This document shows positions 47,937 through 57,912 of a DNA stretch of 64,000 nt, one piece after another. The DNA lies in the NCBI GenBank assembly GCA_024699855.1, contig JAMPIQ010000002.1, positions 15,810,001 to 15,874,000 on the forward strand. The letters are read 5' to 3'. The notes beneath the pieces were generated by a model. The model was not told where the DNA came from, did not search any database, and worked only from the letters and a program-made list of their open reading frames with translations. Every line of letters starts with the position of its first letter. Position 1 is the first letter of the stretch. This DNA is from Aphelenchoides besseyi. Its lineage: Eukaryota; Nematoda; Chromadorea; Rhabditida; Aphelenchoididae. Made by a program: the position numbers and the translations under genes.

Positions 47937-48883
47937 TACACCCAACTGTACACCCAACTGTTTGCCTTCTTCGCCATTGGAGTTTTCTTTTTGGCCAATG
48001 GTGCAACGACGACTTCCGCGAGTGGCTTCTCGTTCTTCGCCGGAGTTTCTTGTTTCTGGAGAGAAGGTCATTTGAGGTTAAAGAAGTTGGCAACTCACTT
48101 TCGACTTCTTATGGCACTTGTACCATGCAAATCCAGCAAGTGAGAAGATCAGTAAGATGATCCTGAAAAATAATAAAGAGCAGATGATCGGACTTGAACA
48201 CAAAGTCGCACTTTAACCGGAATACCGATGGTAATCCAGTAGTTTGTATTGGGCGCACTCGACGAAACGATTTGGATACCCGGATTCTGAAATTTGCATG
48301 ATCGAGATGACGAACAGAAAACAAACCAAATCGATCTCGACGAAAGTCGGCGCGGTCGGTGTGCACTGCGAAGTCAATCGCCGCTTTACCATCGGAACCA
48401 AGTTTGAACGGCGAAGTCGACCAAACCGACGTCCAGCCCGCATGACTTTTGTCCTTGATTTTACCTCCATTTTTCGTTGCAAAAAGTTGAATTGGAGTTT
48501 TGTACGTTTCACCAACGTCTGAAAAGGAACGGCTGATCAATGTGAATGTATAACATACCGGGATTAAACTTTCCAACATCCGGTGAAAACGTGCCAGCAA
48601 TCGTGCAACTTCCGATCGTGATGTTGCCACTAGAAATGGCCAATCAATCAGATTGGATTTTTTGATTAAACTTACGGGAATGACTTCTCCCCGACACTTT
48701 GCTTGATCTTGATCGTTGCCTTGATCTCGACAGAGTTGCTTTTGACGCCAAGAGTCAAGTCCTTACAGCCCCCGGTGATTTTGTTAAAAGTTCAAAGCTG
48801 TTAGTTCCAGTCCACAGATCGTAAACCCACTTGCCGTCGAGGCACTTCGCCTCGATCATACCAGCAAACAAAAGCATGAGCAT
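47920..48883 (-). pseudogene. Secreted/membrane protein gene abutting the Tc1 element, frame uncertain
   Basis: A signal peptide (M-L-M-L-L-F-A-G-M-I-E-A) starts at 48883. Pieces of a beta-rich extracellular domain follow: I-K-A-T-I-K-I-K-Q-S-V-G-E-K, G-N-I-T-I-G-S-C, W-S-T-S-P-F-K-L-G-S-D-G-K-A-A-I-D-F (galectin-like P-F-x-x-G), and P-G-I-Q-I-V-S-S-S-A-P-N-T-N-Y-W. A transmembrane helix (I-I-L-L-I-F-S-L-A-G-F-A-W-Y) and a Lys-rich tail (K-K-K-T-P-M-A-K-K) then run into the transposon repeat and stop there. A 41-nt intron near 48735-48775 reconciles the first exons, but two later junctions (near 48340 and 48180) cannot be joined in frame with standard splice sites. It is either a decaying gene or a gene with sequence errors. 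Confidence 0.45.
47937..47960. repeat. 12-bp tandem duplication beside the insertion site
   Basis: TACACCCAACTG occurs twice in a row directly at the right edge of the Tc1 element, so the element's TA target lies at the start of the first unit. On the minus strand it gives a repeated S-W-V-Y in the reading frame. Confidence 0.8.
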
Positions 48884-49524
48884 TCTACACAACAACTCCA
48901 GCACCAAAGCTCTTGCCCATTGTCGCAGCGAGAGAAAACTTGGAACCAACTATCTCGCATAAAGTCAACTGAGTGACTGAAGTCGAGAACCCAAACAAAA
49001 GTTTTCAATTGCGATTTTTGAACTATGCTAATTCTGGTCTCAATTTGAATAACAAGTAGTAAATAGATGGATCAACGCTATAGACGATTATCCGATCCAG
49101 CAATGTTCATCGTCCTTCAGATCATTAAAAACCAAAAAACAAATGTTTCAGTCGACAAGATGGACCTGCGAGGCGTTCGATTGTGAACGATGTCAGCATT
49201 GAACAGTGCTAGAAAACAAGTTTTATCTTTTCGAGGCTTCACGCCGGAACTGTTGTTTTGCTCTCTATGGCATTTGTTTAGTTCATTCGCACATTGAATC
49301 GACACTAGAAAGAACGTTTTATCGCCGTTTTATGATGTCAAAAGTCGAGTGCCTTTAGTGGAATGCCAGAAAGAATAAACTGGTTTAGAAGCTCCAGTAG
49401 TTGCGTCTTCGGATCCAGATTTTATTTCCGGTCTTTTAAACAACACAGGAAAAGCGAAACAATTATATAAAACGAACATCAAAATTAGCATAAACAAATA
49501 AAACAAAAAGTTTCAACAAAACCT
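48884..49524. other. Intergenic, no gene seen
   Basis: Between the disrupted secreted-protein gene and the 3' end of exportin-2. It should hold the promoter of the former and the 3' UTR of the latter. No RNA gene or repeat seen. Confidence 0.45.
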
Positions 49525-52385
49525 TCAAAGCGCCGCTCTCTGTTCGGGCGATAGGAACTGGGTTAAGGTATTGAACAGTCCACCTTGTATTGTTTCCAGT
49601 TGATCTGACAGATTTTTTGTGCCTTTTTCACGTGCAAACTGAACAAAGTAGTTCGTGAAAAGACTTTGGAATCGTGGAGTTTTGCCTGTCTGAAGTCTTT
49701 GTAGCATTTGAATCAAAATGTTCGTAGCCGTCAACGTGTTGTCGATCTGAAAGCATAAGATCACTCGACAACATTAGAAACTGGAACACTTACACCGTAG
49801 TGCGGTAACAAGACAGTGGCCAATTGGAAGCCTTGAACTTCGTACATTCGATTCGAAATCAACCGTTGATATAGACCCATAATTGCGTTGATGTTTTGCG
49901 ATGTCAGAACGGATTCGGGTGTTGTTCGTACGAATGCTTCCAAAACGGCCATCAGTCCTCGAGCATTCTCTTGTCGTGCCCAAAGTTCGTTGTTCAGCGA
50001 TAGCGGAAAATATTTCTCGTAGACTTCGCCACCAACAACCGTTCGACCAAGTTTGCGTTCACCAGCTGCTTGGTCCACCAATAAACCGACGAGTTGGAGT
50101 GACTGAGAAAGCAGATCGCCGACATTCTTTTCGATGATCATATCAATCAACGGAATAAGATGCGAATGAATGGTGGATTGAACATATGGGAATGTCTGTA
50201 AACAACAGTATTTTGAACAGACAAAACAATGTTTACCTTTCGTAAAAAGATACTCAAACACTCGAAAATGAGATCAACGAACGTCTGATCTTGCGACTCC
50301 TGAACCACTTTGTGAATCATTTCGACCAAATAGACAATATAATTGTCGGCAGTCTTTGCGGTTTCTGGCTAAAAATCAAATGCATAAAGAGTCGGAATAA
50401 CGAAACTCACGTCCATAAGACTGAACGCTCGTGAGAGGCCTTTCATCAGATACGACGATTTGTTTGCTCCATCTTGTTGCAATGCACGACAGAATCCGTT
50501 AATGTAATCGTGAACCGAAATGTTTTGCGAATTGAATATCGGAATCTAAAAGCCAGATGGTTATTTTCGTCAATTCGATTGCAATATCACTTCTCCTCGT
50601 TTGGTCATGTACATCTTGTCGAAAGCGTAGCCGACGTAATGATGCAGAATCAATTGACTCGAGTTCAAAACTCCAAGTGCCGGCGGTTCAGCTCCACCAA
50701 AGATTTCAAGAATAATTTCCGGTTGGAAATGATTACGGAAAAGAACAACAAAGTTAAGTGCATCGGCAATGAGAATCGGTGGATACGAATTGAAGTCAAT
50801 GTTGAAGAGATCGTTTCGCACGTGAGTACTGTAGTAATCAGTAATGTTGAGTAGTTGAGTTGTTGATGTTGCGCCGTGACGTTCAGTTGTTGCTTTCGAT
50901 GCCAAAGCCGAGACCAAGAAGTAGACCACGTCCTTTCGCAACCATTCGCCGGCCGGATTCTGCGCGTACGCTGTCAAGTGAGATTGAATGGAGGTTGACA
51001 GAAGACTAAAGACCTTGACTTCGAAATGTTTGGTTAGTGCACGAACAAAATCCGTTGCTCCACGACGTCTGGTTTCCAAATCAGCACCTGAAACAAACAT
51101 TTCGAACTCCCAATAAACAGTTTCGACATTTACCTTCGATATCACGTTTGAAGTAATCAAATGGTTCGTCTTGAAATTGTTCCAAATCTTCGCGTCGTAG
51201 AGTCAGATTCTTGATGATCACATTCTGGCATATCGCTTCGAGAACACCATCGGCTTGGAAAATATGTGAGTAAATGGAACGTTCGGAAACGGCCGACAAG
51301 AAACCCAATGCAACGCCGACCAGCGAATCGAAACGCATTCGATGATCGACTTCCATTAGCAATTGCCAAACCCCTTCGATTGCGGGCATCATGAAGGGAT
51401 TGAACGGTTCTTCGTAGCGTTGAGCGTACAAAGCAAAAATCTCGCATTCCACGCGTTTGATATCGTCGAGGTGTGTCGGTTCGTTGTCGTGAGAATGCGA
51501 GTCGGCTTTGATTTTGAGAAGCGCGAAGAAGCAGTCCATCCATTCTTTTAGATGATCCTAAATGGAAATAGATTTGAAATGATGTCTTCGGCTTACCTCA
51601 AAGAACTCGGGTAGATCTTGTGAAATGAAGGACAAATAGCATTTCGTGTTCATGAGCAGAATCTCAAAAACTCGGTCCTCATTTCCCTTGGACATGCCGG
51701 CGCGTTCCGCGTCGTCGAGCACCACCGAAACCAAACGTTGATAGAGTTTGGTGAGTGCCTCGGCAGACGATTGAATGACATGAATAATCTCTTTGATCAG
51801 TTCCGTCGACTGGTGGGCGTGTCGATATCGACGGGTGAGTTGTTCGATGCAAGCGATGGAAACATACGTGTGATCCAAATCTTCGGGATTTAAGTATTGG
51901 GCGAGAAATGTTATCAGCTCCGGCCAATCGTTTGGAAAATCTCGAGCTCCGATCAAACAAACGGATTCGAGAAGTTGCGGGCGAATCGGATTGGCCACAG
52001 TGAACATCGAAACCAAAACCGCGTGACGAATTTGCTGTCGCTCTGCGTCGCCCAATGATGCAACGGCAAGTTCATTTTCAGGATCCTAAACAATAGTCTC
52101 AAGAACATGAGTGCAAATCGGAAATTACCCAATTGCAACGAATGAAATTCTTTAGGGCGATTGCGGCCGCCAAGCGAACACCCGCGTCCATGTCCTCTTT
52201 GACGGCGACCTGTAACAAAGCGACCCCATAGCCTAAAGGATAATAATTGAAGATCTGAATAGATGTCAACGTGTACCGGCTTCTTTGGAGCAGCTCTTCA
52301 CGGCCTCTTCGGATTGCCGAATCTCGGCGCTGTTAACCGAAATGGTTTGACGAAGAACATTAACGAGAAAGTCTTCGGATAGCAT
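49525..52385 (-). CDS. xpo2: Exportin-2 / CAS (CSE1), importin-alpha re-exporter
   Basis: This karyopherin returns importin-alpha to the cytoplasm with RanGTP. The N-terminal HEAT repeats include the importin-beta-type segment L-A-A-A-I-A-L-K-N-F-I-R-C-N-W. The CSE1 core shows F-P-N-D-W-P-E-L-I-T-F-L, F-F-E-D-H-L-K-E-W-M, Y-A-Q-R-Y-E-E-P-F, E-P-F-D-Y-F-K-R-D-I-E-G, D-L-E-T-R-R-R-G-A-T-D-F-V-R-A-L, N-P-A-G-E-W-L-R-K-D and a C-terminal C-A-S-like part ending L-S-P-E-Q-R-A-A-L. The length, about 890-900 residues, is close to the usual 950-970. Introns are short and in phase throughout. A splice acceptor (CAATTTCAG) sits about 10 bp upstream of the ATG at 52385, a place where nematode genes often receive a spliced leader. 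Confidence 0.93.
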
Positions 52386-53670
52386 TCTCAACCAACTGAA
52401 ATTGTTTTTGCTAATTAACCTGAAGAATAGGAAGGTCTACCTTTACATAAATATTACAAACGAAAATGAAAACAACTGCGAAAGAAAGCGTCTAAAGGCC
52501 CGAAAGAAGCGTTCCATTCGTGTGAACCGTAGCTTCGTTCATTGATTTTTGACGAACGAACGGAATTGATCTTACTGTAGATCTTGTCCTTGAATGTCAT
52601 CAACCACAGGTTTGTATTTCTTTCTAGCTTCTTCTTTTGAAAGGACGATAGAGAACTTGGTCGCTTGTTATCTCAACCACCTGCATTCTCGACTTTGTGT
52701 GTTTTTGAGTTGTCGGAGTAATTCAAATTCAATTTCTTTTCGTGTTTCACCTGCAGTTTCCGACTTAAAGTGTGGTCGCATTTGAGAACTCAAATGAAAT
52801 TTGACTTCTCGTTTTAGTATTTCCATTCCACAAACTTCTTTACTGCAAACCATTTAAAGTTCATGCCATTACTTGGTGCCAATCTGTGAAAACGGTAAAC
52901 AAACTTCACGGCTACGATCCAATTTCTCTTCAAAGATTGGCGTCAAAAATTTTTCTTTTGTTTGCATGCTTCTAATCATGTTCCCGTAAATGTCGTAAAG
53001 AACGCAAATGAGGTCACGTGTGTTGTGGCCATGTTGTTGAGTTGACGAGTCGTGCAACCAAATTCGACGTTCGCCCTCGTAATTCAAACCTTTAATGGCA
53101 AATGGGTCGAATTATAAAGACTATTGGCTTAGCTCCGGTTGCGAATATCAGCTATTGATCAAAAATGCCACAAGGTCCTTGAACTTTTCGACGACCAACC
53201 TCCGAGGATCACGCATCCATCGACGTTGTCAGTTTTGGACGTCTCTTTTGTTTTCAAGTTGAGAGAGAAAATGCCATAAAATTAATGAGAAACGGGAGAA
53301 ACCGATCTCTTCGCGCTCTTTCGTCTGTTAAATTCTTCACGGCCAAAGGTCGACTTGTTAATTCCAAGCGTTGACCATTCGCCCGTTGACCACACCGAGA
53401 ACTGTTTTTGCGTGTCTTCGGTTCCCCCCTCCCCCACAAACTCATTGAATATACATGAAGAAACTGGATGGTGTGTCATCACCATCTTCTCTCGCTACCT
53501 TCAACCGATTTCGTGATCTTTTTTGAATTTCTCGTCGCTCGAAAATAACCAAATGGGAAAGCAATTGAACTCTCTTGTTTATCCCCCATAAACAGTGAGC
53601 TCTCGTCGATTGTTGTTTTCAGTTCTGAAAATCCGTGAGATGTTATTTCAACATTCCAGATGCCTTCGAA
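52386..53670. other. Intergenic with a possible hidden minus-strand gene
   Basis: Two minus-strand frames, 52869-53087 (I-W-L-H-D-S-S-T-Q-Q-H, D-L-I-C-V-L-Y-D-I-Y-G-N) and 52690-52840 (K-R-E-V-K-F-H-L-S-S-Q), can be joined in frame across a 30-nt intron (GTAATG...TTTGCAG near 52850). No start or end is clear and no domain is recognised, so I do not call a gene. The rest is AT-rich and featureless. Confidence 0.3.
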
Positions 53671-55540
53671 ATGATTGTGAATCGACTTTTTCACTCGTGC
53701 TACGGCGCCTGTCCGATCTTTCGTTTCCTAATTCCCGCTCAATATTCGAATGACGACGCTCAAAGCTTGGGAGCCAGCGACTGTTTGGAGATGAGTGAGA
53801 TGGGAAGCGTGAAACACGACAATACAGAAGTAGGTTCCATTGATTGTGGTCCCATTCGATGTTTAATCGCCAGAATCGACGTTTCTGCAAATATTTGGGC
53901 TTTGAAAAAAACGAGAATCGAAAGGGTACACGACAGGAAAGAAAACACGCCGTCACATGAAATTGAATACGGTCATAAAAGTGTTAAAATTTTCGTAATT
54001 CCTTAGCTAAACCTTCATGCGAAAGAGCTTTTGGATTCGAAAGCAACGACGTCGTTTTGTCAGTTAATTTCCTTAAGAAACATTCAATCTGCCTTTCGAT
54101 ATAAGCTCGCCATTAGATGCCTTCTAATAGATCGCAATAAGTCCAAGTGTTTGAATGAAAGTACTTCGTTTTTCGTCATTTGTAAAGTCGTTCCCGCCGA
54201 CAGAAATTCGGTTCAATAGTTGTTGTCGTTCTTTTCAGATGGAAGTTTTCAATCCCGTCGACGGAAAGGTTTCGAACGAGCCCTTCGATCCGGCAGTCGA
54301 TCACTTTCGAATCCTATCGCAATATAGTCCACAGAAAAAACTCGTAGGTTCTGTTTGCGAATGCTCGAATGTCTTTGTTTTAGCTCATCATCGGTGTGGT
54401 CGAAGTTGCTGGTCAGTCGGAGGTGGCGCGATGTCACGGAGCACAAGTAAGAGTGGCACTACTCGCGGACAAAGTCATCAAAAAACAAACACTTTTCGTC
54501 AACGGACCGCTATTCAAATTCAACGAAACGTTTGCGTTCAAAATGGAGGCAGGTGAGTGAACAATCTTAAAGTCATGAACAAAGATTTCAGCTCAACTCG
54601 AGGACGTGGTTGTTCGTTTTCGTTTGTACAAAAAGCGACTGCCGAAACGAAGTCAATTGGTTGGCGAGTCGTTTCTTAAGGGACGCAAGATCGGTCCACA
54701 CTCTTTGCATGTGTTGAAGATCCGAGAACCGATCTCGTTCGCAGTTCAACAAGTGAGTTCTTAGCATTGATATGAGCACACGTATACGATACCGAATTCT
54801 AGCAATCACAGCTGTTGACAGTTGTTGAAAATGGAAACAAAATCACAACTGTAAGCTTCGATTTAACTTAATTGTTTGATTTTTGACATTCAGCAACTTT
54901 CCAATATGCCAAACAGCCTTCGAATGTCGACGAGATCCGAAGCTTTCGTGCAAAGTCGTGGGAAAACAAATCCCAAATTGCTGAACAAAATCTCGAAAAT
55001 CAGCGCCGTTGAAGTTCTAGTGTCTCTCGCTTACTCGGAAGTACACAACACTTTTCGTGTCGGGTTGGAAAAAGTGTTGAACATGGATCGTTTGCTGGAA
55101 GCAGACGGAAAATTCATGGGTATAAGAAGTTGAACTTGAAAGCTAAACGACAGTGATTTTAGATTCTTTCTTTCAACTGATTGTTCGTTCCAATGGTGTG
55201 GATTTGTGCAGACATCGTACAAAACTGCTGAGCTACGACAAGGAGATGATTTTGGAAGAGTGTGTTGTTGTTCCGGTAATAGACTCCAACGTTTAAATCG
55301 AGATCAACAACTCGTTTTCAGGTCACATTGCGTGATCTTCACAGCATAACGGTGATCGTCGGATTCATTTGCATTCAAGGCCTCTTAAAGAAACGAACAC
55401 TCTTGGGATGGCTACGGTTAGGAATGGAAGAACGAGAGAACGCCGATAGCGCCGAGCATTTCTCTGAAATGATCAACGATATCGGACGATCGGTGGAGCG
55501 TTGGCACACGTTAAAAAGGCCCAAAACCATGACCCTGTGA
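53671..55540 (+). CDS. Synaptotagmin-like protein with two C2 domains
   Basis: The first C2 domain runs from about 54370 (L-I-I-G-V-V-E-V-A-G-Q, then F-K-F-N-E-T-F-A-F-K-M, V-V-V-R-F-R-L-Y-K-K). The second starts A-V-E-V-L-V-S-L-A-Y-S and ends with H-F-S-E-M-I-N-D-I-G-R-S-V-E-R-W-H-T-L, the W-H-x-L motif typical of synaptotagmin C2B. The Asp clusters that bind calcium are not seen in C2A, so calcium-independent membrane trafficking is more likely. Core exons begin at 54239, right after an acceptor. An in-phase upstream exon (53671 to about 53829) starts M-I-V-N-R-L-F-H-S-C-Y-G-A-C-P-I-F and ends H-D-N-T-E. It lacks a transmembrane segment but has Cys residues that could be palmitoylated; that exon is inferred. 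Poly(A) signal AATAAA at 55583. Confidence 0.78.
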
Positions 55541-56230
55541 TTTCCTATCGATGTACAAATTGTCAGTATTTGTTTAAATACAAATAAATCGATCTATCGA
55601 CTCTTCAACAGGTATTTTCAATTTCGAATGATAGAATTATTGGTTATCGTAAACGCAATTTATGGGTTGAAAGTCACCTCTAGGAACGTACAACACGCAG
55701 TTACTTGTCATCTCGACTCTTCGTGTCGGAATCTGGCTTTCGAATGATTCATTCTCAATCGAATATACCGTATTGTTTGAACTGAAAGCGCAGAAATTGT
55801 AATTTCTGTGTTGGAATGATCGTAAACGTGTGCAAAATAAAACAACAGTTTTATTGAGTAATTGAGGCTCTTGAAATGATTTGAATTTGAAATTCTTGTG
55901 AAATGTGCTCAACAAGTGCGTTTGTCAATGACATTCAATGTCCATCAAATTTAATGACGTTCACGTTGCATTGATTTACAAATGAACTAAACAAAGATTG
56001 ATTGGCACATACAATAACACAATGAACATACTGACACTTAAACTTCAATACCGAACATGTTAGTCTCTGAATTCGATAATCTGAAGGGAATCAATGATTC
56101 TGTTTAGTATTCATTACAAGCATCTTCCTGTTAAAACAAAACGGTAATCTTGATTCTTTGATGTCTTTAGCTCCGCCTTTTTTTAAAGCCAAAATGCAAA
56201 CGTCGAATGTGATTGTATGGTATTTCGTTG
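55541..56230. other. Intergenic, one possible minus-strand exon
   Basis: A minus-strand frame from an acceptor (GCGCTTTCAG, about 55785) to a TAA at 55637 encodes about 47 residues (V-Y-S-I-E-N-E-S-F-E-S-Q, then C-V-L-Y-V-P-R-G-D-F). No upstream exon was found. Otherwise AT-rich and empty. Confidence 0.3.
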
Positions 56231-56237
56231 TATAAAA
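56231..56237 (+). promoter_or_regulatory. TATA box of the small Cys-rich gene
   Basis: TATAAAA 57 bp upstream of the ATG at 56288. This leaves a 5' UTR of about 25-30 nt. Confidence 0.5.
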
Positions 56238-56287
56238 ACAGTCAATATATTCAAAATATAGTCCCAGAGTTTTCTCTGTTTAACAAA

Positions 56288-56596
56288 ATGCGAGTTCTTG
56301 TTCTGATCGCTTTTTTCGTCGTTATGGTTGGAAGCGTTAAGAGCCTGAAATGTAGTTTTTTCTATAAGGATGTCCAAGGTCCGGAACTTGACTGTGGATC
56401 TAATGCTTCCTGTTGGACTATCAACATCGATAACGGCACTCATATCATTGGATCGTGTGGACGCAAGACGGAAGGACAGCGCTGTGTTGATGTTCGAGGA
56501 ACCCACTCCTGCTACTGCAATACCGATAAGTAAGTTAAAAGAATCGAACAAGAGCGAATCTTTGAATTTAGCTGCAATCATAAATTGTTGAGTTAA
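56288..56596 (+). CDS. Small secreted Cys-rich protein, Ly6/three-finger-like
   Basis: A signal peptide (M-R-V-L-V-L-I-A-F-F-V-V-M-V-G-S-V-K-S) precedes a mature chain of about 70 residues with eight cysteines. It starts L-K-C-S-F-F-Y, contains C-G-S-N-A-S-C-W-T and ends C-Y-C-N-T-D-N-C-N, the C-x-x-x-D-x-C-N closing motif of Ly6/uPAR (three-finger) and related nematode modules. Two exons are joined by a 41-nt intron (GTAAGT...TTTAG) that splits the closing motif. There is no hydrophobic tail for a GPI anchor, so it is probably a free extracellular protein. The fold is inferred from cysteine spacing. The promoter has a TATA box. Confidence 0.7.
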
Positions 56597-56920
56597 ACAT
56601 CCGAAACCGTTTTTGATTGTCGCCTACATATTCTTTTCGTATCATGGACCAATAAACCAATTGCAATTAACAATCGCCTATCGAACAAGATAAACTGAGA
56701 AGTTAAGAATATCTTACGGTTATCACGTCACGTCGAATAAACACCACCCACAGGATTGCTCTCGTCTTTCGACCAAAAAGTTCGATCTTTTGCTGATCGC
56801 ATTGAAGTTCGAGCAACTGTTTTGAATTGAACTTATCTGTGAAGTTTCACGGCTCTTTTACTGCAAAGGAACTTTCGAAGTTAAAAGTTTCATAGTTAGT
56901 TTATCGATGCCAAATGAATT
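56597..56920. other. Intergenic, probable OIG-4 promoter
   Basis: About 320 bp between two plus-strand genes. No motif recognised. Confidence 0.4.
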
Positions 56921-57725
56921 ATGATTGGGACTTCGACTAACGCATTAAATCGATTAATATTCCTATTCCTTGTTTCCGTTGTACTTATTCACTTGGTGGA
57001 ATCAAGAGGCGGAAGACGTGGAGGCAAAGGAAAAGGAAAATCGAATCTTCAATTCGCTCAGGTTCGAAACTGGCGATTATTTTGATCGAAGTGTTCAATT
57101 TCAGGTTGCTGAATTCTCGTTGATTCAAAAAAAACTGACTGATAATCGAGTACGTCTGATTTTTCTAGGTTTGATTCAACCCATTGCTTCAGAGTGCTCA
57201 CATTATCACCGGCTCACATTTCAGCCAAATTTTTCGATTGGGCTACAAGTTGGTTTTGATTTGTCGTGCTCGTGGAGAACCTCGACCGATGATCAAATGT
57301 AAGTGGTGGGGTAATGCAATAAGCAAATAAACTCTTCAGGGTTCAAAGAAGGCTCCGAGTTACCGCCAAAGGCCAACACGCACGTGAGTTTCTGATTTCC
57401 GTATTTGCTTAACAATGTGCTTCAATGATCATTCATTTAACAGACTTAGAATGTCAATTTCAGTATTATGAACAACCGATTGGAAAAGAAGAGATTTGGA
57501 GTAAAGTAAGTGGTCAGATGGTTAATCGAACGAACAAGTTTAAGCTCGAAATTGATCCCGCAACAATGAACGATCAAGGAATCTATGTAAGTGGCGGCTA
57601 TTTTAAGTGCAACAGTTTATCGCTGTGAATTGTTTGAAAGATGTGTTCCCATGATTTAGGCATGTGTTGCAAACAATCAGCACGGAGTTATGGCCAAGAA
57701 CTTCAAAGCTGAATACACGTACTAA
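56921..57725 (+). CDS. oig-4: One-immunoglobulin-domain secreted protein, OIG-4 type
   Basis: A signal peptide (I-F-L-F-L-V-S-V-V-L-I-H-L-V-E-S) is followed by a basic Gly/Lys/Arg tract (R-G-G-R-R-G-G-K-G-K-G-K), then S-N-L-Q-F-A-Q-V-A-E-F-S-L-I-Q, S-A-H-I-I-T-G-S-H-F and a single I-set Ig domain. The Ig domain has Y-K-L-V-L-I-C-R-A-R-G-E-P-R-P (first Cys), W-F-K-E-G, and D-Q-G-I-Y-A-C-V-A-N-N (second Cys). It ends A-K-N-F-K-A-E-Y-T-Y. In C. elegans OIG-4 is secreted by muscle and stabilises the levamisole acetylcholine-receptor complex at synapses. All exons join in phase with introns of 40-75 nt. Length of about 160 residues fits. Confidence 0.85.
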
Positions 57726-57912
57726 CCTTCTTTCGGTTTCAATTGTTGTTGGCGTAAACTAACGTATTGTACATACACAATCACTGTGCGAAAATAGAAG
57801 TCATTAGTTGGTAATCGATTTATTGCAAGAAACAAAGTTAAACAATAGTTACATGAGATGTACGAAACAAAAAGAAACTCGAAATGTTATGGAAATTGTA
57901 AAAGTGAGATTT

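Noticed and set aside
47941..48160. Plus-strand hydrophobic frame right of the Tc1 element, as a continuation of the left gene
   Set aside because: It is antisense to the Lys-rich tail of the minus-strand gene; I regard the minus strand as coding, though an original overlap of the two genes cannot be excluded.
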